Below, one piece after another: positions 15,486 to 23,779 of a DNA stretch of 64,000 nt. The stretch spans positions 1 through 64,000 of the forward strand of contig DASPTH010000322.1 of NCBI GenBank assembly GCA_035623515.1. Reading direction: 5' to 3'. A model generated the notes under the pieces. That model was given only the letters and a program-made list of their open reading frames with translations. It had not been told where the DNA came from and made no database searches. Position 1 is the first letter of the stretch, and the number at the start of each line of letters is the position of its first letter. Position numbers and translations under genes: made by a program. The DNA is from DASPTH01 sp035623515. GTDB lineage: Bacteria; Actinomycetota; Acidimicrobiia; IMCC26256; DASPTH01.

Positions 15486-17279
15486 TCACATCGCGGCGCG
15501 GCCGGCAGCCGCGATCCACGACGCGTACAGCGCGGCGTAGCGACCCTCGCGGCGGATCAGCTCGTCGTGCGTGCCGAGCTCGGCGAGCACCCCGTCGTCG
15601 ACGACACCGACGCGATCGGCGCGTGCTGCAGTGGACAGACGGTGGGCCACCACCACGACGGTGCGGTCGCGCGTGAGCCGTTCCAGTGCGCGCTCGACGA
15701 CGCGTTCGGTGCCGGGGTCGAGGTTCGACGTCGCCTCGTCGAGCACGAGCACGGCCGGGTCGGCGAGGGCGGCGCGGGCGAGCGACACGAGCTGGCGCTC
15801 CCCGGCCGAGAGCCGCGAGCCGCGCTCGCGCACCTCGGTGTCGAGCCCGTCCGGCAGCGACCGGAACCGGTCGCGCACCCCCAGCGCGTCGATGGCGGCG
15901 TCGACCTCGGCGTCGGTCGCGTCCGGGCGGCCGACGCGCACGTTGTCGCGCACCGTGCCGCTGAACAAGAACCCCTCCTGGGGGACGACCACGATTCGCC
16001 GCCGGAGTGACGCGAGCGTGGCGTCGCGGAGGTCGACACCGCCCATCGAGATCGAGCCGGCACGCGGGTCGTAGAAACGGACGATCAGCTTCGCGAGCGT
16101 CGACTTCCCGGCCCCGGTGGGCCCGACGAGCGCCAGGCGCTCGCCGCGCCCGATCGTGAGGTTCACGTCGTGCAGCACGTCGGCGTTCGAGCCGTACGCG
16201 AACGACACGTGCTCCACTGCGATGGCGCCGTCGGGCGGGAGGTCGACCGCGCCGGGGCGCTCGATGATCGTGGGCTGCTCGTCGAGCAGGCCGAAGAGCT
16301 TCTTCATCGCGGCACCCGACGACTGCACGATGTTGTACTGCTGGCTGAGTTGCTGCACGGGCTCGAACAGGTTGTTCAGGTAGAGCACGAACGCCGCGAC
16401 CGTGCCGACGGACACGATGTTCTCGCTGGCGAAGTAACCGCCGAGGCCCACGATGACCGCGGTCGCCGCGATGCCGAGACCCTCCATGAACGGGAAGTAG
16501 CGGGTGGAGATCCGGATCGTCTCCATGTTCGCCTCGTACTGCGCCTCGTTCGTGGTCTCGAAGCGACCGGTGAACGCCTGCTCCCGCGAGAACGCCTGCA
16601 CCACCCGGACTCCGGCGAGCCCTTCCTGGAGGGTGGCGAGGTTGGTGCCGATGCGTTCCCGGACCTCGAGGTAGGCGCGATTCGACTCGCGCCGGAACCA
16701 CCGGGTCGCGTACACCGCGGGCGGCACGACGAACAGTGTGCACAACGCGAGTTGCCAGCTCATCACGAAGATCACCACGAGCGCGCCGAAGAAGAGCAGC
16801 GCGTTCATCAACATCGAGGTGATGCCGGCCTGGACGAGCTCCTGCAGCGCGTCGACGTCGGACGTCATGCGCGCCACGAGCCGCCCGGTCTGCTCGGCTT
16901 CGAAGAAGTCGAGCCCGAGATCGAGCAGGTGGTGGAACACCTGGACGCGCAGGTCGCGCAGGTAGGTCTCGCCCACTTGTGCGGTGAGGATGATCGCGAA
17001 GCGCCCGAACACGAGCGCGGCCACCGCCACCACCACGTACGCGAGGGCAGTGACGTCGATGACGTGGCCGTCGTTGGCGTTGATCCCCGCGTCGATGGCG
17101 TGACGCACGAGCGCGGGCCCGGTGAGGAGGCAGCCGACCTGCGCGGCGATGCACAGGAGAGCGAGCGCGACACGGCCCCGCCACGGGCGCAGCATGCGCA
17201 GGACGCGCCCGAAGATCTTCTGCGCCTCGCCCCGCTCGAGCTTGTCGTCGTCGGCCAGGCCGTCGGTGTCCCACACCAT
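15486..17279 (-). CDS. ABC exporter half-transporter (degenerate signature)
   Basis: 597 residues: six membrane segments in about 35-320, then the ATPase domain with Walker A GPTGAGKST (386-394), signature RLSAGERQL (LSAGE at 490-494 instead of LSGGQ), Walker B LVLDEATSNLD with the catalytic Glu present, and the switch His in VVVVAHRLST. Its start overlaps the stop of the partner half-transporter as TGATG. The pair resembles heterodimeric type IV exporters such as TM287/288 and M. tuberculosis Rv1272c/Rv1273c. Substrate unknown; a lipid or drug is typical of the family. Confidence 0.93.
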   Translation of the reverse strand: MVWDTDGLADDDKLERGEAQKIFGRVLRMLRPWRGRVALALLCIAAQVGCLLTGPALVRHAIDAGINANDGHVIDVTALAYVVVAVAALVFGRFAIILTAQVGETYLRDLRVQVFHHLLDLGLDFFEAEQTGRLVARMTSDVDALQELVQAGITSMLMNALLFFGALVVIFVMSWQLALCTLFVVPPAVYATRWFRRESNRAYLEVRERIGTNLATLQEGLAGVRVVQAFSREQAFTGRFETTNEAQYEANMETIRISTRYFPFMEGLGIAATAVIVGLGGYFASENIVSVGTVAAFVLYLNNLFEPVQQLSQQYNIVQSSGAAMKKLFGLLDEQPTIIERPGAVDLPPDGAIAVEHVSFAYGSNADVLHDVNLTIGRGERLALVGPTGAGKSTLAKLIVRFYDPRAGSISMGGVDLRDATLASLRRRIVVVPQEGFLFSGTVRDNVRVGRPDATDAEVDAAIDALGVRDRFRSLPDGLDTEVRERGSRLSAGERQLVSLARAALADPAVLVLDEATSNLDPGTERVVERALERLTRDRTVVVVAHRLSTAARADRVGVVDDGVLAELGTHDELIRREGRYAALYASWIAAAGRAAM

Positions 17280-19114
17280 CAGGTGCCCCGCCCCGCCGCC
17301 GGCTCGACGGCCGCGCCATCCCCGACCGGCTCCTCACCATCGGGCGGCGCGACGCCCGCGGCCTGCGCCAGCACGTGGCGGTAGCGCTCCGAGCTCGTGA
17401 GCAGCTCGTCGTGCGCACCCTGGTCCACCACCCGGCCGCCGTCGAGGAGCACGACGCGGTCCGCGAGCGCGATGGTCGCGGGGCGGTGGGCGATGATGAT
17501 CGTTGTCCGTCCCGCCATCACCTCGCGCAGCGCGGCGCGGATCTCGTGTTCCTTGGTGGGGTCGACCGACGACGTCGCGTCGTCGAGGATGAGCACGCGG
17601 GGGTCGGCGAGGACCGCGCGCGCGATGGCGATGCGCTGCCGCTGGCCGCCGGAAAGCGAGTAGCCGAACTCGCCGATCACGGTGTCGTAGCCGTCGGGGA
17701 GCGCGTCGATGAAGTCGGCGCCCGCGAGCCTCGCGGCGCGCCGGATCTGCTCGACGGGTGCGTCGGGGTCGGCGAACGCGATGTTGTTGCGCACGGTGTC
17801 GGAGAACAGGAACGTGTCCTCGAAGACGATCCCGACCGCGCGCCGCACGTCGTCGAGTTGCAGCTCCCGCACGTCGACGCCGTCGAGGAGCACGCGCCCT
17901 TCCTCGACGTCGTAGAAGCGCGGGATCAGGCGGGCGACGGTCGTCTTCCCGCTCGCGGTGGGGCCGACGAGCGCCACCGCCTCGCCAGGGTGCAGGGTGA
18001 GGTCGAAGCCGTCGAGCACGAGCGGGCCGTCGCCGTACCGGAAGCGCACGTCCTCGAAACGCAGCTCGCCCCGGCCCTCCGGCGTCAGCGGGCGACCGTG
18101 CGGCGGCGAGGTGATCTCGGGATCGGTGCGGAGAACCTCCGAGACCCGGCCGGCAGCCGCGGTGGCGCGCGCCGCCTGCGCGACGAGCTGGCCCGCGAGG
18201 CGCAACGGGAAGATCAGCATCACGATGTAGAGGTTGAAGGCGATGATGTCGCCCACCGCGAGGTTGCCGTCGAGCACCTGGTGACCGCCGTACCAGATGA
18301 TCGCGGCGAGCGACAGCGCCGGCAGGAAGTCGAGGGCGGGCAGGAAGTTGGCGCGCAACCGGGCGGCCTTCAGCGACCACGCCCGCACCTCCTCGGCCTC
18401 CGATTCCAGCCGGTGCTCCTGCAGCGCCTCGGCGCCGAAGCCCTTCACCGCGCGGATGCCGCCGACGGTCTCGGCGACGACGCCCGAGAGGTCGCCGAGC
18501 TTCTCCTGCTGCTCGAGGCCCACGGGCGCCAGCCGCCGCGAGAACCGGGCGGCCACGAGGTTCAGGAGCGGCAGGGCGCCCAGGGCCAGCAGCGCGAGCA
18601 CGGGACTGGCGACGAGCATGACCACCATCACGCCGAACAGGATGAAAACGCTCGAGAGGCTGATCGGGCCGAGCGTCATCCACTGGGTGATCTGGTACAG
18701 GTCGGTGTTCGCGCGCGCCATGAGTTGGCCGGTCTGTGCCTCGTCGTGGAAGGCGAAGTGCAGGAGCTGCAAGTGCGCGAACAGCCGCGCGCGCAGGTCC
18801 GTCTCGACGCGATACGACATGCGGAACGCGGTGTAGCGACGCAATCCCATCCCCGCGCCCTGGAACACCCCCGCGACGACGATCAGGAGCGTGTACTTCA
18901 CGATCTCGCTGCTGTCGTTCGGGACGATGCCGTTGTCGACCGCGCCGGCCACGAGGATCGGCACCGCCAGCTTCGCGACCGTCCACGTGAGGGCGGCCAC
19001 CACGGCCATGGCGACCCAGAACATCTGGGCCCGGAGCGAGTCGCGGAGCAGGCGCCTCCCTTCGCGGCGCAGGGCGCGGTCGTCGTCGACGTCCCGCTCC
19101 GAACCGCGATTCAC
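17279..19114 (-). CDS. ABC exporter half-transporter (non-canonical Walker B)
   Basis: 611 residues: membrane domain about 30-320, Walker A GPTASGKTT (384-392), Q-loop region GIVFEDTFLFSD with Glu where Gln is usual, canonical signature LSGGQ (487-491), and Walker B VLILDDATSSVD with Asp512 at the catalytic Glu position. Because its partner has the altered signature LSAGE, the composite ATP site built from this Walker A/B and the partner's signature is degenerate on both sides, and the other site is canonical. It is translated first and coupled to the partner gene at 15486. Confidence 0.93.
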   Translation of the reverse strand: MNRGSERDVDDDRALRREGRRLLRDSLRAQMFWVAMAVVAALTWTVAKLAVPILVAGAVDNGIVPNDSSEIVKYTLLIVVAGVFQGAGMGLRRYTAFRMSYRVETDLRARLFAHLQLLHFAFHDEAQTGQLMARANTDLYQITQWMTLGPISLSSVFILFGVMVVMLVASPVLALLALGALPLLNLVAARFSRRLAPVGLEQQEKLGDLSGVVAETVGGIRAVKGFGAEALQEHRLESEAEEVRAWSLKAARLRANFLPALDFLPALSLAAIIWYGGHQVLDGNLAVGDIIAFNLYIVMLIFPLRLAGQLVAQAARATAAAGRVSEVLRTDPEITSPPHGRPLTPEGRGELRFEDVRFRYGDGPLVLDGFDLTLHPGEAVALVGPTASGKTTVARLIPRFYDVEEGRVLLDGVDVRELQLDDVRRAVGIVFEDTFLFSDTVRNNIAFADPDAPVEQIRRAARLAGADFIDALPDGYDTVIGEFGYSLSGGQRQRIAIARAVLADPRVLILDDATSSVDPTKEHEIRAALREVMAGRTTIIIAHRPATIALADRVVLLDGGRVVDQGAHDELLTSSERYRHVLAQAAGVAPPDGEEPVGDGAAVEPAAGRGT

Positions 19115-19219
19115 CCGACCTCCACGATCAGCACCGTTCGGCGCGACCGACCGCGCCGAACGCGAAGGCAGGCTACCAAGGCGCCCGCGCGCGGCTTCCG
19201 ACCGCGCGCGGGCCGAGCG

Positions 19220-20857
19220 TCAACTCGACGCCGACGGCGTCTGACCGCCTCCGGTGGTCGGGCAGTTGTCGCACGGGTACGGGCCGACCTGATCCTGCGC
19301 GGGAATCGCGTCGAACTGCAGGACCGACTTCGACGAGTCGAAGAACGGCTGCAGCTTCGCCGGGTACTTGCCGGTGAGGTAGCGCTTCCCACCGTTCAGG
19401 TACGCGTACTTGCCCGTACCGGGGATCCCGATCTGGTTCGACCCGCCGCTCGCCTTCGGGTTCCACCACGCGAGCGCGGTGCCGCGCAGCGGGATGGGTG
19501 CGGGCGGGATGCCGGTCTCGAGGTTGGTGATCATGTTCTGGAACGCGCCGCCGCTCGCGGGGAACTTGGCGAGCGCGGTGTTGAACGTCGCCCTCGTGAG
19601 GTTCGGACCCGCAGTCATGATCCCGTTGTAGAGGCGGTAGACGAGCGAGAAGATCCCCGGCGAGTGCGTGCCCTCGTTCTTGCCCCAGTACCACTGGAAC
19701 AGCGCGGTGAGCGCGTCGCTCGCGCCCCCCGCCACGTACGGCGTGAACCACACCTGCCCGAACGCGTGTGCCCACTGCTGCTGGTCGAACGACCGCGCGA
19801 AGAAGTCGAGGTCGTTGTATGGCGATCCGGTCACGAGCCACTCGGGGAAGTAGTCCTGGCCGGTCGCGGCCTTCGTGAAGCTGCCGGTGGCATTGGCGAC
19901 GAGCCCGGCGCCCGCGAAGTCGACGATCGACGTGACACCCGCCTGCTTGAGCTTCGCGATCAGCGGCGTCGCCTCGTCCTGGAACGCCGCGCTCTGCGCG
20001 GCCGGGTCGGTCGGCGTGGAGTACGACACCGCGGCGCCGGGCGCGATCTTCCCGCCGTACTTCGCGAATTCCTTCGTGAACACGCCGAGGTCCATCCCGT
20101 CGCTCCCGCCGGGGTAGATCACGCCGAACACGCGCTTCTTGCTCTTCACGTCGTCGCCACCGAATTGGGCGTTGCCGTCCACGAGCTCCTTGCCCGCCCA
20201 CTCGGCCATGTTCACTTCCATCGGCTTCAACAGGTCGCCCGCGCTCATCGGCGGGACGTTGCCGGGGACCCCCGCATTGGCGATCAACTGCTGGAAGACC
20301 GGGCCGCCACCACCCTGCGCGAACTGCGCGGTGTCGAACACGGCGAAGGGCTTCATCGCCTTCACGGTCACCGCGTCGGCGCGCTGCGAGGCTTCGTCGG
20401 TGCCGGTGGCCTCGACGAACTGGTACTCGACCGTGCGGCCCCAGGTCTGGTACGAGTGCGCGAGGACCGCGTTCTCGTCGAGTGTGGCGTCCTTCGACAA
20501 CCCGTTCATCCCGGTGGCCTGGTTCTTGATCCCGCCGTTGGTCGACGACTTGTCCTTGTCCTCGGGGGGTACGAGCACCACGACCTTGATCGACTTCGCC
20601 GTCACGCCCTGCGCCGTCGCGCCACCGTTGTCGGAGCCGTCGGTCCACGGCCGGACGCAGGGCGGCGCGCCGTAGAACTGGAGCTTGATCTTGCCCGTCG
20701 CCTGATCACAGTTCGGGCTGCCGAGCGCCGCCTTCGTGCCGACGCCGGCACCACCCGCGCCGGCGATCGCCGCGAGCGCCTGACTCGACGGCCCGGCCAC
20801 GACCGCGGTCGCCCCGACCACGACCACGGCGACGGCTGCCCAGCGTCGTGGTGCCAT
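19220..20857 (-). CDS. exported periplasmic-binding (Leu/Ile/Val-type) protein
   Basis: 545 residues from the ATG at 20857 with GGGGGG upstream; the frame open to 20932 adds non-signal sequence. The signal peptide is in APRRWAAVAVVVVGATAVVA. The mature part contains KSIKVVVLVPPEDKD, MEVNMAEWAGKELVDGNAQF and YPEWLVTGSPYND-like blocks typical of type I solute-binding folds. It ends with a CDNC pair and a Ser/Gly tail. No permease genes of the Liv type adjoin it, so it is an orphan binding protein or a sensor. The amidohydrolase gene ends 13 bases upstream and the ABC exporter follows 105 bases downstream. Confidence 0.8.
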   Translation of the reverse strand: MAPRRWAAVAVVVVGATAVVAGPSSQALAAIAGAGGAGVGTKAALGSPNCDQATGKIKLQFYGAPPCVRPWTDGSDNGGATAQGVTAKSIKVVVLVPPEDKDKSSTNGGIKNQATGMNGLSKDATLDENAVLAHSYQTWGRTVEYQFVEATGTDEASQRADAVTVKAMKPFAVFDTAQFAQGGGGPVFQQLIANAGVPGNVPPMSAGDLLKPMEVNMAEWAGKELVDGNAQFGGDDVKSKKRVFGVIYPGGSDGMDLGVFTKEFAKYGGKIAPGAAVSYSTPTDPAAQSAAFQDEATPLIAKLKQAGVTSIVDFAGAGLVANATGSFTKAATGQDYFPEWLVTGSPYNDLDFFARSFDQQQWAHAFGQVWFTPYVAGGASDALTALFQWYWGKNEGTHSPGIFSLVYRLYNGIMTAGPNLTRATFNTALAKFPASGGAFQNMITNLETGIPPAPIPLRGTALAWWNPKASGGSNQIGIPGTGKYAYLNGGKRYLTGKYPAKLQPFFDSSKSVLQFDAIPAQDQVGPYPCDNCPTTGGGQTPSASS

Positions 20858-20870
20858 GTTCTTCCCCCCT

Positions 20871-22067
20871 TCACGCCGCTGCGACCGGCAGCGGGTCTCC
20901 CAACTGTTCGTAGACCTCCGCAACAGTGCCACCCATGAACGCGTCGCGGGTCGCGGGGTCGAGTGCGGCCAGCGCGCCGCCGTAGACGGCGATGGGCTCG
21001 GCGCTCCCTTCGTTGTGCGGGAAGTCCGACGAGAACACCAACATGTCGGGCACCTCGCGGATCGCGGCCATCCCGTCGTCGTGCAGGCCGGGGAGCGGGC
21101 TCGCCTTCACGTGCCGGCGCACGATCGCACCCGGCGACTCCGCGTGCGGCCAGTCCCCGAGCGCGCCGTTCGCGTCGCCGAGCATCTCCATGCGCGAGAC
21201 GAACCATGGCAACCAACTCGCCCACAGCTCGCAGAGCACGATGGTGAGCGCGGGATGGCGCGTGAACGTGCCCCCGAAGAGCAACGCGGCGAGGAACATC
21301 TGCGCCGCCTGGGTGCGCTGGCTGTTCGCGAAGCGGAGCAAGCCGGCGGGTCCGCCACCGCCGGGATCGTCCCACCCCGCGTCGGCCCAGCCCTCGTCGA
21401 AGTGCGCGGGCGTGTTGCCGATGTGCAGAATCCCCACCGTTCCGAGGTCGGTGGACGCGCGCCAGAACTTGTCGACGTTCGGGTGCGCGGGCGACCGGCC
21501 ACCGAAGGGCGTGGCCCACACGAAGTACGCGCGGCTCCCGCGGCCACGCATGCGTTCGAGCTCGGCGATCGACCAGTCGAGATCGTCGAAATCGAGGATC
21601 GTCACGGGTGAGACGCGATCAGTGAACGCAGCAAAGTTGTCGGCGAGATAGTCGTTGCAGAGAACGATCGCTCGATGTCGGATCGCGGGGTCGGCGATGA
21701 ACTGGTGCGAGGTCGCGACCGCTCCCGCGTAACTGCCACCCGGGTTCACGAGCGCGTAGTCGATGCCCACGTGGTCCATCCACGCGACGCGCTCGGTCGC
21801 GTCGGCGGCGCCCGGTGGCGGCGCGGGCGGCGCGGCCATCGCCGCGCTTCGCTCCGCCGGCGTGCGCATGGCCGCACCCATGCGCGCGAGCAGCGCGTCG
21901 GGCTCAGGGCGCTGGTCGCTCGGCAACGCGCGGTAGAGGTCACCGGCGAGGTTGGCGACCACCACGTCGGTCATGGTCGGGAGGTGGTCCCGCAGCTCGT
22001 CGAGCGGGTGCTCGCCGGGCGCGAAGCTCGCGGGCTCGAAGTGACTGTCGACATCGATCACCGGCAC
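20871..22067 (-). CDS. amidohydrolase (PF04909-type metal-dependent hydrolase)
   Basis: 398 residues. Begins MPVIDVDSHFEPASF, with the metal-binding DxDxH motif at the first strand; later come HIGNTPAHFDEGW, a Trp-rich LWASWLPWF helix and the conserved FSSDFPHNEG with the catalytic Asp near the C-terminus. Relatives include 2-amino-3-carboxymuconate-semialdehyde decarboxylase-like and related hydrolases or decarboxylases in actinobacterial catabolism. A paralog lies at 59896-61122. It is 13 bases upstream of the binding-protein gene, implying co-transcription. Confidence 0.88.
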   Translation of the reverse strand: MPVIDVDSHFEPASFAPGEHPLDELRDHLPTMTDVVVANLAGDLYRALPSDQRPEPDALLARMGAAMRTPAERSAAMAAPPAPPPGAADATERVAWMDHVGIDYALVNPGGSYAGAVATSHQFIADPAIRHRAIVLCNDYLADNFAAFTDRVSPVTILDFDDLDWSIAELERMRGRGSRAYFVWATPFGGRSPAHPNVDKFWRASTDLGTVGILHIGNTPAHFDEGWADAGWDDPGGGGPAGLLRFANSQRTQAAQMFLAALLFGGTFTRHPALTIVLCELWASWLPWFVSRMEMLGDANGALGDWPHAESPGAIVRRHVKASPLPGLHDDGMAAIREVPDMLVFSSDFPHNEGSAEPIAVYGGALAALDPATRDAFMGGTVAEVYEQLGDPLPVAAA

Positions 22068-22496
22068 CGGGCGCCTCCCGAGGCTCTTTTCCGAATGATT
22101 GAGGTTAAGAGCGTGCGCGGATACGGGCCAGTTCGGGGGTTCCAGCGGTTGCGCCAGTCGATCAGTCGCGGGGTGAGGAGCAGGACGATCGCGAGTGCGA
22201 CCTGGGGGAGCCGGTGGATGGTGCGCCCGTCGGTGTTGTGTGGTTCTTGGTCGGGCGGGTGACGTTCAGTGCGCTGTCGGGCGATGCTCGGTGCGCTTCG
22301 ACAGGGCAGAACACGCTGGCTGCGAGTCACCGTTGACGGACGTCGGTATGTCTGTGCCGGAGAAGTGACACCGCGACGTCGATCGGCATTGCAAGTCCGG
22401 ATCGGAATGCGGGGATCGTAAGCAAATTTCAGCGTGACTTCTCGGAAGCCCTGAGATGATGAGTTGCCCGTACTCTCTCGAAAGGAATGCCCCCGC
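22068..22496. other. intergenic stretch at the left edge of the accessory island
   Basis: 429 bases without a secure gene. The minus strand has an open run encoding hydrophobic LPQVALAIVLLLTPRLIDW near 22140-22220 but no good start, and it may be a remnant. Base composition is visibly less GC-rich than in neighbouring operons. No repeats or hairpins stood out. Confidence 0.4.
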
Positions 22497-22796
22497 ATGT
22501 CGGACGACGAAGAACGCTTCAACGAACGAGTCTCGATCCTGGAGAACTATGCCCAAGACGGCTTGACACTCGAAGACCTCGGCAAGTTGATCCTCGCGGA
22601 CGCTCTGCTGAACGCGGACCTCGACGCACTCGACGCTGACTCTGATGGGCACGTCACAGTGCATTACACGGGCACGATCGACTTCAAGCTCCATCGCCCG
22701 CGCGTCGGAGAGAAACCCGTAGAAGGGCCCGTTTGTTGCTACTGCGTCGTATGCAGCGACGGGATCATCATCTGCCGTGGGAGGTGCTGCCGCTGA
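22497..22796 (+). CDS. small protein with Cys-rich C-terminus, candidate peptide precursor
   Basis: 99 residues from the ATG at 22497, with AAAGGA about 10 bases upstream. Residues 1-50 are acidic and helical (ERVSILENYAQDGLTLEDLG, KLILADALLNADLDALD); residues 50-78 are strand-like; the last 22 hold seven cysteines in the pattern CC-x-C-x2-C-x6-C-x3-CC. An acidic leader followed by a Cys-dense tail is the layout of many ribosomal peptide precursors, but a metal-binding protein is equally possible. No recognisable maturation enzyme is nearby. I do not recognise the family. Confidence 0.6.
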   Translation: MSDDEERFNERVSILENYAQDGLTLEDLGKLILADALLNADLDALDADSDGHVTVHYTGTIDFKLHRPRVGEKPVEGPVCCYCVVCSDGIIICRGRCCR

Positions 22797-22939
22797 CAAC
22801 GTGGGCCTGCCCCGTCCCGCCCAAAGTGTCTGTCGACGAATGTCACGATTGATCGCTCTTCGCGGAACTCCTCAGAGGCCGCGCGAGGACGACGGCGACA
22901 GTGTTCTTTGCAGGGTGTCCTACGTGGAGAGGAGGCCAG

Positions 22940-23044
22940 ATGCTGCCCGAGGCTGAGCCCTATGAGCCGCCCGCGATCGAGTCGCGCGAGCAATTTGGCC
23001 CCGTGTTCGGCGAGACACAAGCATCCGTCCCTCCTCCCAAGTAA
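22940..23044 (+). CDS. 34-aa peptide with YEPPAI motif
   Basis: A GAGGAGG site precedes the ATG at 22940 by 4 bases. The product begins MLPEAEPYEPPAIESREQFG, continues PVFGETQ and ends PPPK at a TAA at 23042. Y-x-x-P-x-[IL] is the recognition motif that lasso-peptide and related leader peptides present to RiPP recognition elements in actinobacteria. What follows does not look like a lasso core, and no cyclase or protease gene is present. The strong ribosome-binding site and coherent sequence support a real small gene; its role is inference. Confidence 0.5.
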   Translation: MLPEAEPYEPPAIESREQFGPVFGETQASVPPPK

Positions 23045-23055
23045 CGAGAAGGACG

Positions 23056-23184
23056 ATGAGCGCGTGTTCAAACGCGAATGCGGGAGCGCTCGTGAGCCTG
23101 GGCGGGCCAATCAGAGAGGGATATCTGACCAGAGCGAACCCTGAAACGACGCAGTCGGACCGTCCGGGCCGGTTGCTGCTGTGA
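23056..23184 (+). CDS. possible 42-aa ORF following the YEPPAI peptide
   Basis: Twelve bases after the peptide stop, AGAAGGACG precedes an ATG at 23056 that opens MSACSNANAGALVSLGGPIR then EGYLTRANPETTQSDRPGRL, ending at 23184. The good ribosome-binding site and tight spacing suggest co-translation with the peptide. The 3' half overlaps the antisense DUF6854-like gene, which argues against an intact gene; it may be a truncated remnant of a longer protein. Confidence 0.25.
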   Translation: MSACSNANAGALVSLGGPIREGYLTRANPETTQSDRPGRLLL

Positions 23185-23428
23185 GCAGCGCGAGCCCCTC
23201 CGCGTCGGCGAGGAACTTGTCCATGACCGCGCCGTAACTCGCGTAGTCGTCGGCTTCCCAGGTCGTCGCGAACGACGCGCTTGCTTCTCCAGCCACGAGT
23301 GTCCCGAGGACCCGGAAGTTCTTCGCACCGCAGCGTTCCAAAATCGCTCGAGCCTGGCGACTCGTCTCGAGAAACGCCTCGTACGCGCCCGGTCTCGTGA
23401 TGATGTTGGTGACTGACACGACAGCCAT
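23111..23428 (-). CDS. DUF6854-like dimeric alpha/beta-barrel protein
   Basis: 105 residues from the ATG at 23428, preceded by GAGGAGGGG at a 9-base spacing; the longer frame to 23596 is unsupported. The sequence MAVVSVTNIITRPGAYEAFL followed by RVLGTLVAGEASASFATTWE and DDYASYGAVMDKFLADAEG has the repeat pattern of small ferredoxin-like ABM-type barrels. Such proteins are often small oxygenases or regulators, but activity is unknown. Tandem 13-bp repeats at 23449-23477 lie just upstream. Confidence 0.75.
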   Translation of the reverse strand: MAVVSVTNIITRPGAYEAFLETSRQARAILERCGAKNFRVLGTLVAGEASASFATTWEADDYASYGAVMDKFLADAEGLALLTAATGPDGPTASFQGSLWSDIPL

Positions 23429-23779
23429 TGGTGGACCCCTCCTCTTCAGTTGCCCATGGGCTCTGTTGCCCATGGGCGAACCAGTCGACGTCGCCCCCGC
23501 GCGAAGCCTCGCGCCACGAGTGCTCGCTGGCAAGGGGCCTGTCTCGGTGCTCGATGTCGCTCCACTGTCGCTCCACTGACGCCCCGCCTGGAGCATCAGG
23601 ATCCTTCAGCATCACACCCGGGTCGAGTGTGGGTGATACTGCACGAGCACGGCACCCGAACGCATGCCCGCCCGATGGCCGTGGGCCACCATGTTCCAAA
23701 CCCGCGCTTGCGCGACTCCGCGCACTGCCGCTCCGCACTTGAGCGCGGCCGCACCCCGAAGCGATCAGGACCACACGAG
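23429..23779. other. non-coding stretch between DUF6854-like gene and broken TetR gene
   Basis: About 350 bases. Apart from the direct repeats at 23449-23477 I see no gene: frames here have poor composition and look like decayed or antisense sequence. The right part probably contains the eroded C-terminal half of the TetR gene. Confidence 0.4.
23449..23477. repeat. two direct copies of GTTGCCCATGGGC, period 16
   Basis: Copies at 23449-23461 and 23465-23477 each contain the palindrome GCCCATGGGC. They lie 21-49 bases upstream of the DUF6854-like start on the minus strand, in the position of a promoter or operator pair. A dimeric repressor binding two adjacent sites one and a half helical turns apart would fit. 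Confidence 0.45.

Noticed and set aside
17375..20938. A 1187-codon open frame on the plus strand
   Set aside because: It lies antisense to the ABC exporter and binding-protein genes, is full of Arg/Gly/Val/His low-complexity translation and has no motif. It is a GC-bias shadow frame.
22058..22522. A 154-codon minus-strand frame in the island with a hydrophobic run
   Set aside because: No ribosome-binding site, poor composition in its first half, and it overlaps the start of the Cys-rich gene. Treated as intergenic with a possible remnant.
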